From NCBI GenBank assembly GCA_003427395.1, contig BFEA01000004.1, positions 4,830,378 through 4,861,233 on the forward strand: a stretch of 30,856 nucleotides of DNA, in the 5' to 3' direction. The first letter of the stretch is position 1, and each line of letters starts with the position of its first letter. A program made the position numbers and the translations under genes. Source of the DNA: Chara braunii (lineage: Eukaryota > Streptophyta > Charophyceae > Charales > Characeae). This document shows positions 1-8,759 of the stretch, piece by piece. The notes beneath the pieces are model-generated. The model had not been told where the DNA came from and searched no databases. It saw only the letters and a list, made by a program, of their open reading frames with translations.

Positions 1-595
1 TTTTTTTAAAAAGACATGCTCCAATCTATTCGTGGGGAGCAACACGTGCTGGGAATCGGGCCCAACGTCCCATATGAAGACATGTAGAAAAGATTTATGA
101 ACAAATTGAAGTACTGGGGCCATTACCCGGTTTCGGCTTGAGAATATCCTCCAAGATCATAAACAAACTGCTGAAAACCGGGATAGATGATGAGGAAACT
201 ACAAATATAGATGATGAGAAAAACTACGAATCTTTTTTTACGATCGCTAAACATCTCCTGAAATCCACCCGCAATTCTCTGAACACTCAAGTATCTAAGG
301 GAGTTCCAGCAGATCATAACAAAGCTCACAAAAACTGACTTTTCTCTGACAAACTCATCCAGACCTCACGCCCCCTATCCGCTAGGTTACAGAGCAACGC
401 AACTCACTCCAGCTCTGACCAGTGTCGTCCTGTGTCAGCAACCCCCAGTTGTCCCTTAGGATGCCCCCGCATAGCATCCCCAGATCTCTCTACACAGCCT
501 CATGCCCTCACCTTCGGCAAGTTATAGGGCATCACCCCGGCTCCGTCCAACGTCGTTCTGGCATGGAACAGCCACGGATCCTTAATACAACAGTC
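1..595. repeat. Family L long repeat, copy 1 (left edge cut by window)
   Basis: This is the first of three long copies of one dispersed family; the others are at 8165-8745 and 15318-16095. Shared landmarks in order are a T-rich start, the K core (17-71), a 'cattacccggtttcggc' block near 121-137, two versions of a 'ggttacagggcaac...gaccagcgtcgt' unit (about 385-430 and 520-560), and a 'cagatctctctac' block near 480. The copies have diverged by substitutions and small indels and I see no coding frame. The T-run beside the K core could be the reverse complement of a poly(A) tail, which would make this a minus-strand retroelement. I could not confirm that with target-site duplications. Confidence 0.7.
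17..71. repeat. Family K core, copy a
   Basis: A 55-bp core with two possible stem-loops: TGCTCC pairing with GGAGCA, then GCTGGG pairing with CCCAAC (one mismatch). It contains the palindromic CACGTG. It is the left part of the long L copy and is preceded by T7 and A-rich sequence. Confidence 0.75.
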
Positions 596-774
596 TAATT
601 CTAGTGCAGCTTCATATAAACCACCAACAGTCCCTCAGAGTCCAGAGTCCTGAGAGATTCTTCAAACTACTAGGAAATAACACGGGTGCTTGTTTTGAAT
701 ATTCCAGGAAGGATCAGAAAAGGTCCCAACCAAATTCAAGCAAAGGATATAGAAATTCCCCCCTTTCCCCTCAT

Positions 775-1100
775 CCCCCTGCCCCATCGCTGCCTCCACC
801 GAAAATGACCGCCCCTGATCACGAGCACTCCTCATCGGCCCCAACTTGGGACAAACCCATTTCCCCCCCCTGCTCCCACAAAGGCATCCAGTTCCCACCC
901 AAAGTATGCCTCTGCCAACCCCTTGCCCTTATCTGCCTCCGCTGGGATATGATGCCGACCCATACATCTCCCCCAGCCCCAGAATAGAGCATGCCCCAAA
1001 ATTTGTCATGTCTCCCTTCAGGGCAGTCACCTCCCTCCTTGTGAAGCCCCTGCAGAGTAGAGCTCTCCCCCAACCCACCCCCTTACCAGAAGTAATTTAT
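775..1100. repeat. Family P CT-rich repeat, unit A
   Basis: This stretch aligns by eye with 1165-1510 and more loosely with 3540-3830. Shared pieces in order are 'gctgcctccaccgaaaa', 'cggccccaacttggga', 'acccaaagtatgcctc', 'atctgcctccg.tgggatatgat', and 'ccttgtgaagcccctgc.gagtagagctctc'. The plus strand is strongly pyrimidine rich. Short open frames cross it, but they are not kept between units, so I read it as non-coding. Confidence 0.7.
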
Positions 1101-1164
1101 TTACACTAAAGAGGAGAACCAGAATTCCAGACGTTGTTGTAGATTATTTCCTCCCCTCCCCTAC

Positions 1165-1510
1165 ATCTCCCCCTATCCCACCGCTGCCTCCACCGAAAAG
1201 GACTGCCCTGATCACAAACTCTCCTTATCGGCCCCAACTTGGGATATACCTGCTTCATCCCCCTACTTCCACTACGACATCCAATTCCACCCAAAGTATG
1301 CCTCAACCACCCCCTCACCCCTATCTGCCTCCGTTGGGATATGATGTCAGCCCATACATCTCTCCCAACCCCAGAATAGGACAACCCCCAAAAATCTGCC
1401 CCCACTCCCTCCAGGGCATTTCACCCCCCACCTTGTGAAGCCCCTGCGGAGTAGAGCTCTCCTCCTTAAAACCCCAACCCCCTAGCCACACAAAAATAAT
1501 TCATTAATGC
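1165..1510. repeat. Family P CT-rich repeat, unit B
   Basis: Second unit, offset about 390 bp from unit A with the same order of landmarks. It ends in 'gaagcccctgcggagtag' (1436-1453) and then A-rich sequence. Indels between A and B change reading frame, which argues against coding. Confidence 0.7.
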
Positions 1511-1679
1511 ACCCGAAGGGGAACCAGAAATTAATAGTGGAGAAAAGAAAAAACGAGCCTCAAGAGTTTTAGGAACTCAAATTCCTAAGATATGAGTGAA
1601 AGAATTAGAAATTTCTGAGAATTATGATGAAGAAAGGTAAATGAGAGTTTTTTTTTTTTTGATTTGCTGATGACGATGA

Positions 1680-1892
1680 ACAACATAGTAAAGATGATGA
1701 TGATGAAGATGATGATGACAACCAACTCACCTGCTGATGTGAAAGGCAAACAAGGCCTTGAAAAGCATCATCTAATGATAACAAAATGATGATGATGATA
1801 GTAATGATGAAAATGAAGACAGAATGATGTTGCTGATCATACTGAAGAACAGTACCAACAACGCCCTATGATTACAAATTGAGAATGGTGAC

Positions 1893-1923
<31 letters not shown>

Positions 1924-1937
1924 TCGATGATGATGTC

Positions 1938-1972
<35 letters not shown>

Positions 1973-2480
1973 CGCACCGCGCCCTGTGATGACAAAAGGA
2001 TGATGGTGGTGCTAATGACGAGCACCTTGGATGATAGTCTAGTGATGATGATGGTGAGCAACGCCCTATGACGACGAGCTTCGCCAACAGCGCCTTATGA
2101 TGGTCAACTATTGATGATGGTAATGATANTGGCGTAATGACAATGATGATGATGATAACGAGCAACCCCAGCGGCGCCCTATGAAGACACAATGATGATG
2201 ATCATCATCATGATGAGCAGCGTGGATAATGANGCCACCCATGCCTTGATGTTGATGACGAGCGGCACCCTGATGATGATGATAGTGATGACACCTGATG
2301 CTGATGACGAACCATTACTGTGATGATGATGTCGAACCACGCCATGTTGATGATGACGGTGATGATGATGATGACAACGAGCAACACCCTGATGATGATG
2401 ACGAACCCTGACTGTGATGATGGTGTCAAACTGCGCCCTGTTGATGATGGTGCTGGTGATGATCAGCGCCCCGTTGCTGA
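1680..2480. repeat. Degenerate GAT/ATG minisatellite
   Basis: About 800 bp dominated by (GAT)n. An uninterrupted-looking core lies at about 1893-1971. The tract is punctuated by a recurring 'gagcarcgccctgatgatg'-like motif (near 1860, 1978, 2064, 2090, 2172, 2259, 2377, 2463, 2490). The motif makes it a higher-order minisatellite, not a plain microsatellite. Long open frames here, such as poly-His on the minus strand, are by-products of the triplet period. Two ambiguous bases (2129, 2233) fall inside it. Confidence 0.8.
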
Positions 2481-2545
2481 TGCCGAGCAGCGCCCTGATT
2501 ATGCTGACGCACCCACTTCCACATGATTGCAGTCGCCACTGCTTC

Positions 2546-2757
2546 AGTTTACCAAGGGCTGACTCCACTGTACTCCAGCGGCGTTGACATAGCCAACGCC
2601 TCCCAGACCATATGCCATGTGCAAAACCGCAGCAGCAATGGAGTGAAACGTGGAACTCCCAGAAGAAAAAAAACAATGGGAGTCAGTCCTTTCGCCACAT
2701 CAGCCTGTGATGTGGTGTGGACAAGTGTCTCCGGTCACCTGCGCGTGCGCAAAGCAC
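2546..2757 (+). repeat. Diverged single copy of the 220-bp arm (family T)
   Basis: This matches the left arm at 4538-4740 in the same orientation. Shared stretches are 'accaagggct.actccac', 'ggcgt.gac.tagccaac', 'atgcca.gtgcaa', 'gcaatggag' and 'cagcctgtga.atgg'. Divergence is much higher than between the two arms at 4532 and 6171, and a small A-rich insertion is present near 2667. No inverted partner is visible nearby. Confidence 0.75.
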
Positions 2758-3060
2758 CTGGTTGAGAGAAGAGATGGCGATCGTCGCCACCGCGCGCCTT
2801 CACCATGACCCACATATGTGCTGTCCCAGCCCAGGGCGGGGCGCGGCGCTCCAGGTAGCGCCGTGCCCCTTGGCCCCCCAGGCAGTGGGAGTGCTACTCC
2901 ATTCTCACAATATAGGAGATCAGCTAGACTAGAATGTAACCTAAGAATTTGGATCTGATAATAGTGGGATCCTGAGCAAACAACCAATCTGATGATGATG
3001 ATGATGATGATGTTGATGATGATGATACTTGATGTTGATTGACCCTCCCCTGTCCGCCCC
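2758..3060. other. Unassigned stretch with a short (GAT)n tract
   Basis: I see no gene. A GC-rich segment (2790-2890) is followed by sequence ending in a (GAT)n microsatellite at about 2991-3032. Confidence 0.5.
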
Positions 3061-3440
3061 TCCTCTTTTCCCCTCTTGCCATCCCTCCTCTCCCTTGCTG
3101 CCTCCGATGATCAGAACCACTCTGTTGTTGAGCGGTTCCTCACAGCCCCAGCAATAGGAAAGCCTCCCTCTACCCAACTCCCATCAAAGAAGGTTGTTTC
3201 CCCAAAAGCCTTCCTCAAGCTATCTCTATCCTTCTCTGCCACCGCTAGTAGCAGCCCCGGAGTTAGACAGTCCCCCTTGTCCGCCCTTATTCCCTATAGG
3301 CAAACACTTCCCACCTTGTGTTTCCCCTGCAGAAACGAGCTCCCCCCACTTAATTCATCCTGCCCTCTACGTCAGCAACCATGTGGGGAGGATTTTCACA
3401 ACCTCAAGTATAGAAAAAGGACAAGGAAATAAGAATTAAG
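3060..3440. repeat. Possible third, strongly diverged family P unit
   Basis: The CT-rich plus strand has a few family P landmarks in order: 'ttgctgcctccgatgatca', 'ccctataggcaaacacttcccaccttgtg' in pieces, and 'cccctgcagaaacgagctc'. The match is much weaker than among the other units. It is followed by another GAT tract at 3444-3470. Confidence 0.4.
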
Positions 3441-3534
3441 AAGTTGATGATGATGATGATGATGACGATGGTTGATGAAGCTGATGAGAATGAAGATATT
3501 TTCTTCTCCCCCCCCTCCTACTTTTCACGCTGAC

Positions 3535-3830
3535 ACTTTGTTGCCTCCGCTGAACAGTTGTGTCGTGATCAAGAGCAGTCCTCATCATCCCCAACTAGGG
3601 TCAGACCCTCTCCTACCATTCTCCCTACAAGGCATACAGTTCCCCCAAAAGTATGCCTCGATCAAACCTCTGCCCCAATCTGCCACCGTTGGGATGTAAT
3701 CCCAGCCCCAGATTAGTACAACCCCCAAAATCTGCCCTCGCTCCCCACAGGGCAATCACCTCCCGCCTTGTGATGCCCCTGCAGAGGAAAGCTCTCCCCC
3801 ATCTTACCATCTCGCCAGAACTAAATCATG
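3535..3830. repeat. Family P CT-rich repeat, unit D
   Basis: It carries 'tgcctccgctgaa', 'ccccaactaggg', 'caaaagtatgcctcgatca', 'gccaccgttgggatgtaat', 'cccccaaaatctgccctcgctcc' in pieces, and 'ccttgtgatgcccctgcagagg'. It matches units A and B in order and spacing. The next 450 bp are GA-rich with scattered GAT motifs and no recognisable gene. Confidence 0.65.
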
Positions 3831-4306
3831 AGTTAATGAAGGGAGAGTTAGAAAAGAGGAAAGAAAACTCAATGCAGATGATAAGTGATGCTGACGGCGA
3901 GAAGTGCCCTAGGATGAAGAGACTAACGAATAGGTTAATGAGAAGAAGCAGCGCAGTGATGAGGAAGACCCACCGCACTCTGATGATGTCAAAAATCAGC
4001 GTGAAGAGGGTGAGAAGCACTGTGCGGAATGATTGCATTTACGATGCCCTAAAAGAGCGCAATGATGAAGGCAGCGCATTGCACAATTGAAGATTTTTTA
4101 TTTTTCTTATCGCCTTTGTGCTACTGAGTGCACAGCAGCACGATGAAGATGATGACGATGATGATTACGCCCATTGACCAGTGATGCTGATGGCATCGTA
4201 GGGAACAAAAAAGCTGATGAAGATAGTAACTGCCCAGCAGCAATACTGAGATGATGATAACCTGCAAGAGACAAAACAAACAATAGCACAAGGAAACAGC
4301 CTGAAG

Positions 4307-4449
4307 AAGAGCAGCTCCCCAAATGATGACCTCCCTGATAAAGAGCAGCTTCACTAATGATGACCTCTCTGATGAAGAGCAGCTCCCCTGATGATGACCT
4401 CACCAGATGAAGAACAGCTGCATCCCTGATGATGATCTCCCTGTTGATA
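4307..4449. repeat. Four-unit 34-bp minisatellite
   Basis: Units start at 4307, 4341, 4375 and 4410. Each begins 'aagagcagct' (the fourth 'aagaacagct') and contains 'gatgatgacctc' or a close variant. Period 34-35, with the last unit a little longer. It belongs to the same GAT-rich background as the upstream tracts. Confidence 0.8.
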
Positions 4450-4531
4450 AAGATGGCCAGCGCTGAGATGATGCTGACGAATAGCTCCCTGATGATCTCC
4501 CTCCACACACTCCACTCGTATGATACCCTCG

Positions 4532-4755
4532 CACTTTGGTTAACCAAGGGCTAACTCCACCCTACTCCATCGGCGTCGACGTAGCCAACACCGCCAAGGC
4601 TCTATGCCACGTGCAAGAACGCAGCTGCGGCAATGGAGCTTCAATGTGGAACTCATGGTAATCCCACAAGCCAGATCGTCTGCCACGTCAGCCTGTGACA
4701 TGGCATGATCAAGCACCTCTGGTTCCCACCCGTACGCTAAGCGTTGGAATGTAGG
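4532..4755 (+). repeat. Left inverted arm (family T)
   Basis: It pairs with 6171-6395 almost base for base over about 220 bp, with a few substitutions such as gtagga/gcagga at the inner end. High arm identity suggests recent formation or ongoing gene conversion. Confidence 0.85.
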
Positions 4756-5153
4756 AAGACAACCACCATATCCGTCTCACACCCTCTCACTCAACAGTGC
4801 CCACAGCCGCTCAGCGCTCACGCCAAGTCAGCGCTCGCACTTGCGCATGTGTCAGTCGCCCCGTGCCAGCGCCGCGCCCGCCCTCGCGTGGCGTTAGCGC
4901 AGTGCTTGCAGCAGCGGCGCACACGACATTTGCTCGCGCCAGCTGCGCTCACAGCTGTGCTGCCTCAACAACAGAGCTCATTTGAATATGCTGCAACCAG
5001 GGCTCAATCTGATAGCTGCTTGGTGCTGGTGCCTGCAGCCGCTGGCCGATCACGTCATTCTGAGCACAAAGTGGTGTAGGGCTGATTGTCCTGAGTGGTA
5101 GACACTGAGGTGGGCCGGGGAGTCGGGGTGTGAAAGGGAGAATTGACAGTGAT

Positions 5154-5215
5154 GGTCAGATTGCGCACCATCAGGATGCCCAGCTGCAGAAATCGCATCC
5201 AGGAGCAATCTGACC
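5154..5215. repeat. Hairpin 1 inside the fold-back element
   Basis: 'ggtcagattgc' (5154-5164) pairs exactly with 'gcaatctgacc' (5205-5215). An inner stem ggatgc/gcatcc (about 5174-5179 and 5195-5200) extends the fold. Confidence 0.7.
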
Positions 5216-5217
5216 AT

Positions 5218-5329
5218 ACTACCGTCTTCAGCCGAATATAACGCCCGGTCATTATCACTGTATGTAGACTGAAAGTTGCACCTATACAGCTACAATGACC
5301 GGGCATTCTATTCAGGTGAAGACGGTAGT
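5218..5329. repeat. Hairpin 2 inside the fold-back element
   Basis: 'actaccgtcttca' (5218-5230) pairs with 5317-5329, and 'cccggtcatt' (5243-5252) pairs with 5294-5303. With the sequence between them the arms are about 36 bp with a few mismatches, around a loop of about 40 nt. It directly follows hairpin 1. Confidence 0.75.
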
Positions 5330-5949
5330 GTTGCCAAGTCTCTTTCTTTTTGGGTGGGGTAATCTGAGACTCTTCTGGAGCAGCCTACAACCCCCAGGGG
5401 TATCACTGAGCTGTATGCATGCTCCTTTCCTGCCGAGGCTTCATCTATTGGTGGGGAGGTCCACCCGCTGTCAACCACTGTCGCCGCTCCTGAGCGATGT
5501 ACTTTACAATTGGGCATTTTCTTTCCTCCTTTTTTTTCTTTTCTCTTTTTGTTTTTTGTAAACTGGTGATTTCCTTTGTCTTCTGTTTAATTAAATAATT
5601 ACCAGGCTGGAAAACAGGTCCAGTGTCCCAATCGACCAAGATCGTATTGCCGTCCCTGGCGATGCTGATGCCAAGATGATGAAAATGATGATCACCGCTG
5701 AGATTCGTAACAACATAGTAACCCACAAAGCTAATTTCATTTACTTAAAGTCAGCAGAATATCCCTTTTTTTTTTTTTTTTCCCGGACCACCGGTCCTAC
5801 TAGGGGGGGTGATACGAGCAGCCCCTCCGAGTGGACCAGCTCGTGCTCCAGTATACAACAACCAGTAGTTCCCCAATGAAAATGCAATTGAGAAATGGAC
5901 ATTTCCTTGAGCAGTGGGATGGTGGACTTTCCCACCAGGTCGCCAGGAG

Positions 5950-6058
5950 TTTGAAGAATTGAAATCTTCAAGTTCATGTTTGTCATTTTCCTCACGCCAG
6001 GATTTTGAAGAAAATTGAAATCTTCAACTCGGTGTTTGTCATTTTCCCCACGTGTTTG
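5950..6058. repeat. Tandem duplication of about 56 bp
   Basis: Two adjacent copies of 'ttgaagaa.ttgaaatcttcaa' followed by 'tgtttgtcattttcc.cacg'. Each copy also contains the small inverted repeat ttgaaga/tcttcaa. Confidence 0.65.
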
Positions 6059-6170
6059 AGGATTCTCAGGGTCTGATACTACTCCCAGACGAATGGATTG
6101 GATTCACAGGAGTGAGTGAGGTGGCACTTGGGAGGCTTGGGGCTTCTCTGCACATAAAGATGCCCACAAT

Positions 6171-6412
6171 TCCTGCATTCCAACGCTTAGCGTACGGGTG
6201 GGAACCAGAGGTGCTTGATCATGCCATGTCACAGGCTGACGTGGCAGACGATCTGGCTTGTGGGATTACCATGAGTTCCACATTGAAGCTCCATTGCCGC
6301 AGCTGCGTTCTTGCACGTGGCATAGAGCCTTGGCGGTGTTGGCTATGTCGACGCCGATGGAGTAGGGTGGAGTTAGCCCTTGGTTAACCAAAAGTTCACC
6401 AAAAAAAAAAAA
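6171..6412 (-). repeat. Right inverted arm (family T) followed by A12
   Basis: Reverse complement of 4532-4755 up to about 6395, then 'tcacc' and a run of twelve A (6401-6412). If the repeat is a retroposon, its transcribed strand here would be plus and A12 its tail. The left arm has no matching T-run, so this is not settled. Confidence 0.75.
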
Positions 6413-6539
6413 GAGGATGCAGTGTGCGACAGTTGATTGGGCAATTGATTCGATTTTGATGGCAGCGTGAGGATTTAGGACCTCGGCAATGCCAAACAGG
6501 GCCCTGCCTGCCCTAAGTGAAGGGGCGCACGCGCAAAAA

Positions 6540-6657
6540 TGCAGCGCGTCCTTGTACAGGCCCATATGAGCAGAAATGGGGGCCCTGAGTTGTTGCTGCG
6601 GCAACAACTTGGGGGCCCCAGTTCTGCTCATATGGGCCTGTACAAGGACGCGCTGCA
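6540..6657. repeat. 118-bp near-perfect palindrome
   Basis: The left arm begins 'tgcagcgcgtccttgtacag' at 6540 and the right arm ends with its exact complement at 6657. The centre is gttgttgc (6589-6596), a four-base loop (6597-6600), then gcaacaac (6601-6608). Only a few positions near 6575 and 6586 are unpaired. A transcript would form one long hairpin of roughly 55 pairs. Candidates are a fold-back mini-element or a young inverted-duplication small-RNA locus. The flanks do not continue the symmetry. Confidence 0.9.
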
Positions 6658-6734
6658 GCTCCAGGTAGTTGCAGGTGCTGGGCCTCGTGTAGATTCGTTT
6701 TTTGTTTTTTTGAAAAATCCGCCCGCATCAACAG

Positions 6735-6960
6735 TTAGGAGTCAATGGTAAGAGCATGCAGTCCTACCTGTCTTACAGAGGGCTCCACTCCATTGGTGGG
6801 GAGCTACACCTGCTGGAAAGCGGGTCCAGCGTCCCCTGAGATACATTGTTGAGTTGCTAAAACCATCATGTACTGGGAACCAGCACACCTCCAGGTGTCA
6901 CTGAGTTTCTCTTCTTTTTTAAAAAATTTTAACCACCACTACTGAGAATAGCCCTTGCCA
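6735..6960. repeat. Extended K repeat, copy b, with tRNA-like lead-in
   Basis: The K core (6782-6835) is preceded by 'gtcaatggtaagagcatgca', which resembles a tRNA D-arm or A-box. It is followed by 'ctgagatacattgttgagtt...tgagtttctcttctttttt', which is repeated at 7480-7575. The layout (A-box-like, core with B-box-like 'gggtccagcgtccc', T-rich end) would fit a tRNA-derived SINE, but homology to a real tRNA is weak. Confidence 0.55.
6782..6835. repeat. Family K core, copy b
   Basis: Stem 1 GCTCC/GGAGC. Stem 2 GCTGGA...TCCAGC, where the closing pair is A-T instead of the G-C seen in copies d and f. Confidence 0.8.
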
Positions 6961-7020
6961 TATCCCTCTATCCTGGCGGTGGTAAGAGAACCGTCAGAAT
7001 TGAGGGCTTACCTGTCGGGC

Positions 7021-7074
7021 TGCTCCATCTATTGGTGGTGAGGGGCACCTGCCGGAAACCGGGTCCAGCGTCCC
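7021..7074. repeat. Family K core, copy c
   Basis: 'tgctccatctattggtgg' followed by 'gccggaaaccgggtccagcg'. Stem 2 has one mismatch (GCCGGA/TCCAGC). It is preceded by 'ggcggtggtaagag' and 'cttacctgtcgg', as in copy b. Confidence 0.75.
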
Positions 7075-7469
7075 ATCAGAACATCGTACAGCACCGAGGT
7101 CAGGATTAGTTGTTTCCTAGGGCTATGCCTCTTACTGTCTCACCCTGGGGCTCCAGCATCCCTTGGAGCTGCAAGTGTCACAACTCCCTTTTTGGGGAGC
7201 TCCCCCTTCCACGCTGTATCCTCAGCAACGGTTCACATGCATGCTACCCTGGATCTTCCTGGATGTCCCACACATGCACACAACTCACTGCGCACTCATA
7301 CACAAACACGCTGAAACCTATCTATAACCTGTAGCAGCGATGGCTGCGTTCTACCTTTACCACTAACTAGCGGCTATGGCCGCTTCGTCTCCCTTTCAGC
7401 CCACTTCTTCCTTGGGCACCTGCAGACACCCACAAGTCGCTCAGGCAGCACTTCCGCACGGCTCAGAGT

Positions 7470-7580
7470 CTGGTCCAGCGTCCCCTGAGATACATTGTTG
7501 AGTTGGTAAGACCATCACGCACTGGGAACCAGCCCACCTCCAGGTGCCACTGAGTTTCTCTTCTTTTTTTTTAACCACCA
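7470..7580. repeat. Partial K repeat (downstream half only)
   Basis: It begins at 'ctggtccagcgtcccctgag' and then matches 6820-6945 closely through 'gagtttctcttcttttttt'. The first stem-loop is absent. Confidence 0.75.
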
Positions 7581-7589
7581 CTACCTTTC

Positions 7590-8160
7590 TCACGAGGATG
7601 CTAAGTCTCACAAATAGCCTACTCCGAAGAAGTCGGGGGCTCGGGCCTGGGACGGCTGCTGAAATAAAAAAAGGAAAAGCACTAAGAAGTTAGAACTTAA
7701 AATCCAGCGACGTGGGGGAGGGCCCTCACGGAGGTGGAAGTCACACCAGCGCTTTGATGAATGTATCTGGCCACTATGTATGGAACTTGATTGCTGTTGT
7801 TTTCGTTTTTTCTCTCTTCTTCCATGTCGTCACAGTGCCATGCCAAGGAGGCAGGGCATATTCTACGCGGGGCAACTAACTGACTCACTTACCTCATACT
7901 CACACCAGTACTGCAGCGTCCTGTATCGGACCGCAATCACAGCAAAAGGGATGCCTTTTTTTTTGTTCTTTATCTGTTTTTCATCGGACAGACACCTCAC
8001 TGAGGGCACAGTCACACTAGCACCTCGTAGAATATATCTGATGGTTATCAGGGCGTTAGAGAAGTTTCTTTTTTCTTGTTCTTTTCTTTTTTTTTCCTTC
8101 TTCTTTTTTGGATGCAACTGCCCAGGCTCCGCAAAAATCGGTGCGCATTATTTATTTATT
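7590..8160. other. Unassigned stretch with a faint internal duplication
   Basis: I see no convincing gene. Segments near 7737-7782 and 8009-8055 share 'cagtcacac.agc.c' and 'gaat.tatctg' in order, suggesting an old tandem duplication. T-runs occur at 7957-7966 and 8085-8108. Confidence 0.4.
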
Positions 8161-8164
8161 TAAT

Positions 8165-8745
8165 TTTTTAACAAGGGACATGCTCCAATCTATTCGTGGG
8201 GAGCAGCACGTGCTGGGAACTGGGCCCAGCGTCCCATTCAAGATCATATTGAAAATGAGAAATTTATGAGAAATTTGTGGAAAGATCCTTGAGATACCGG
8301 GGCCCTTACCCGGCTTCGGCTACGATAAACAACTATGTAATCTATGCAAGAACACTGAAATTCTGTCCGTCAAGGCTTGGATCGAAGAAGCATTCTGAAC
8401 GAAAGACCATCTGCCAGGGGCCTTTCAACAGCCCCAACCTACCTGCCTCACCCCTGTATCCCAATGCCCAATCTCTACCCGGCCTCATGCCCCCAACTGC
8501 TAGGTTACAGAGTGGCACGACCACCCCAGAAAACCCCCACCTGCTAGGCCACAGGGCAAAGCGACCCGCCCCGGCTCCGGCCAGCATCGACTAGGCACCA
8601 GCTCACCAAAAGACAGTAGAGTGTCTTCCACCCTTGACAACTCCCCAGATCTCTCTACCAGGTCTCATGCCCTCGTACAGCTCGAGTTACAAGGCATCAC
8701 GACCAAGCCCCAGCACCGACCAGCGTCGTTCTGGCCTCGTCTATT
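8165..8745. repeat. Family L long repeat, copy 2 (broken right end)
   Basis: It carries the K core (8181-8235), 'ggggcccttacccggcttcggc' at about 8300, the 'ctaggttacagag' unit near 8501, a second 'taggccacagggcaaagcg' unit, 'cagatctctctaccagg' near 8644, and 'caccgaccagcgtcgttctggc' near 8716-8737. The match to copies 1 and 3 stops at about 8742. Confidence 0.7.
8181..8235. repeat. Family K core, copy d
   Basis: Both stems are intact: TGCTCC/GGAGCA and GCTGGG/CCCAGC. It contains the exact palindrome cagcacgtgctg. Preceded by an AT-rich, T-rich tract (8147-8170). Confidence 0.85.
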
Positions 8746-8759
8746 CGGAAGCCACCGAT

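Larger units (their letters stand above)
4532..6395. mobile_element. 1.86-kb fold-back structure with about 220-bp inverted arms
   Basis: The arm at 4532-4755 is the near-perfect reverse complement of 6171-6395. Both contain 'ggttaaccaagggctaac' at the outer edge and 'gcgttggaatg.agga' at the inner edge. The 1.4-kb interior has no recognisable protein. It holds two strong hairpins (5154-5215, 5218-5329), a T-run at 5764-5781 and a local duplication (5950-6058). The structure fits a non-autonomous fold-back or TIR DNA transposon. It also fits two copies of a dispersed repeat inserted in opposite directions. A12 just after the right arm (6401-6412) and the single diverged copy at 2546 favour the second reading. 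No clear target-site duplication was seen. Confidence 0.65.

Noticed and set aside
1837-2676. Long minus-strand frames rich in His, Ile or Ser
   Set aside because: They are translations of the GAT/ATC triplet repeat in different phases and do not indicate a gene.
4744-5079. Ala/Arg-rich open frame of 111 codons
   Set aside because: It lies partly in the inverted arm and in a GC-rich stretch. It has no motif, and overlapping frames are equally open.
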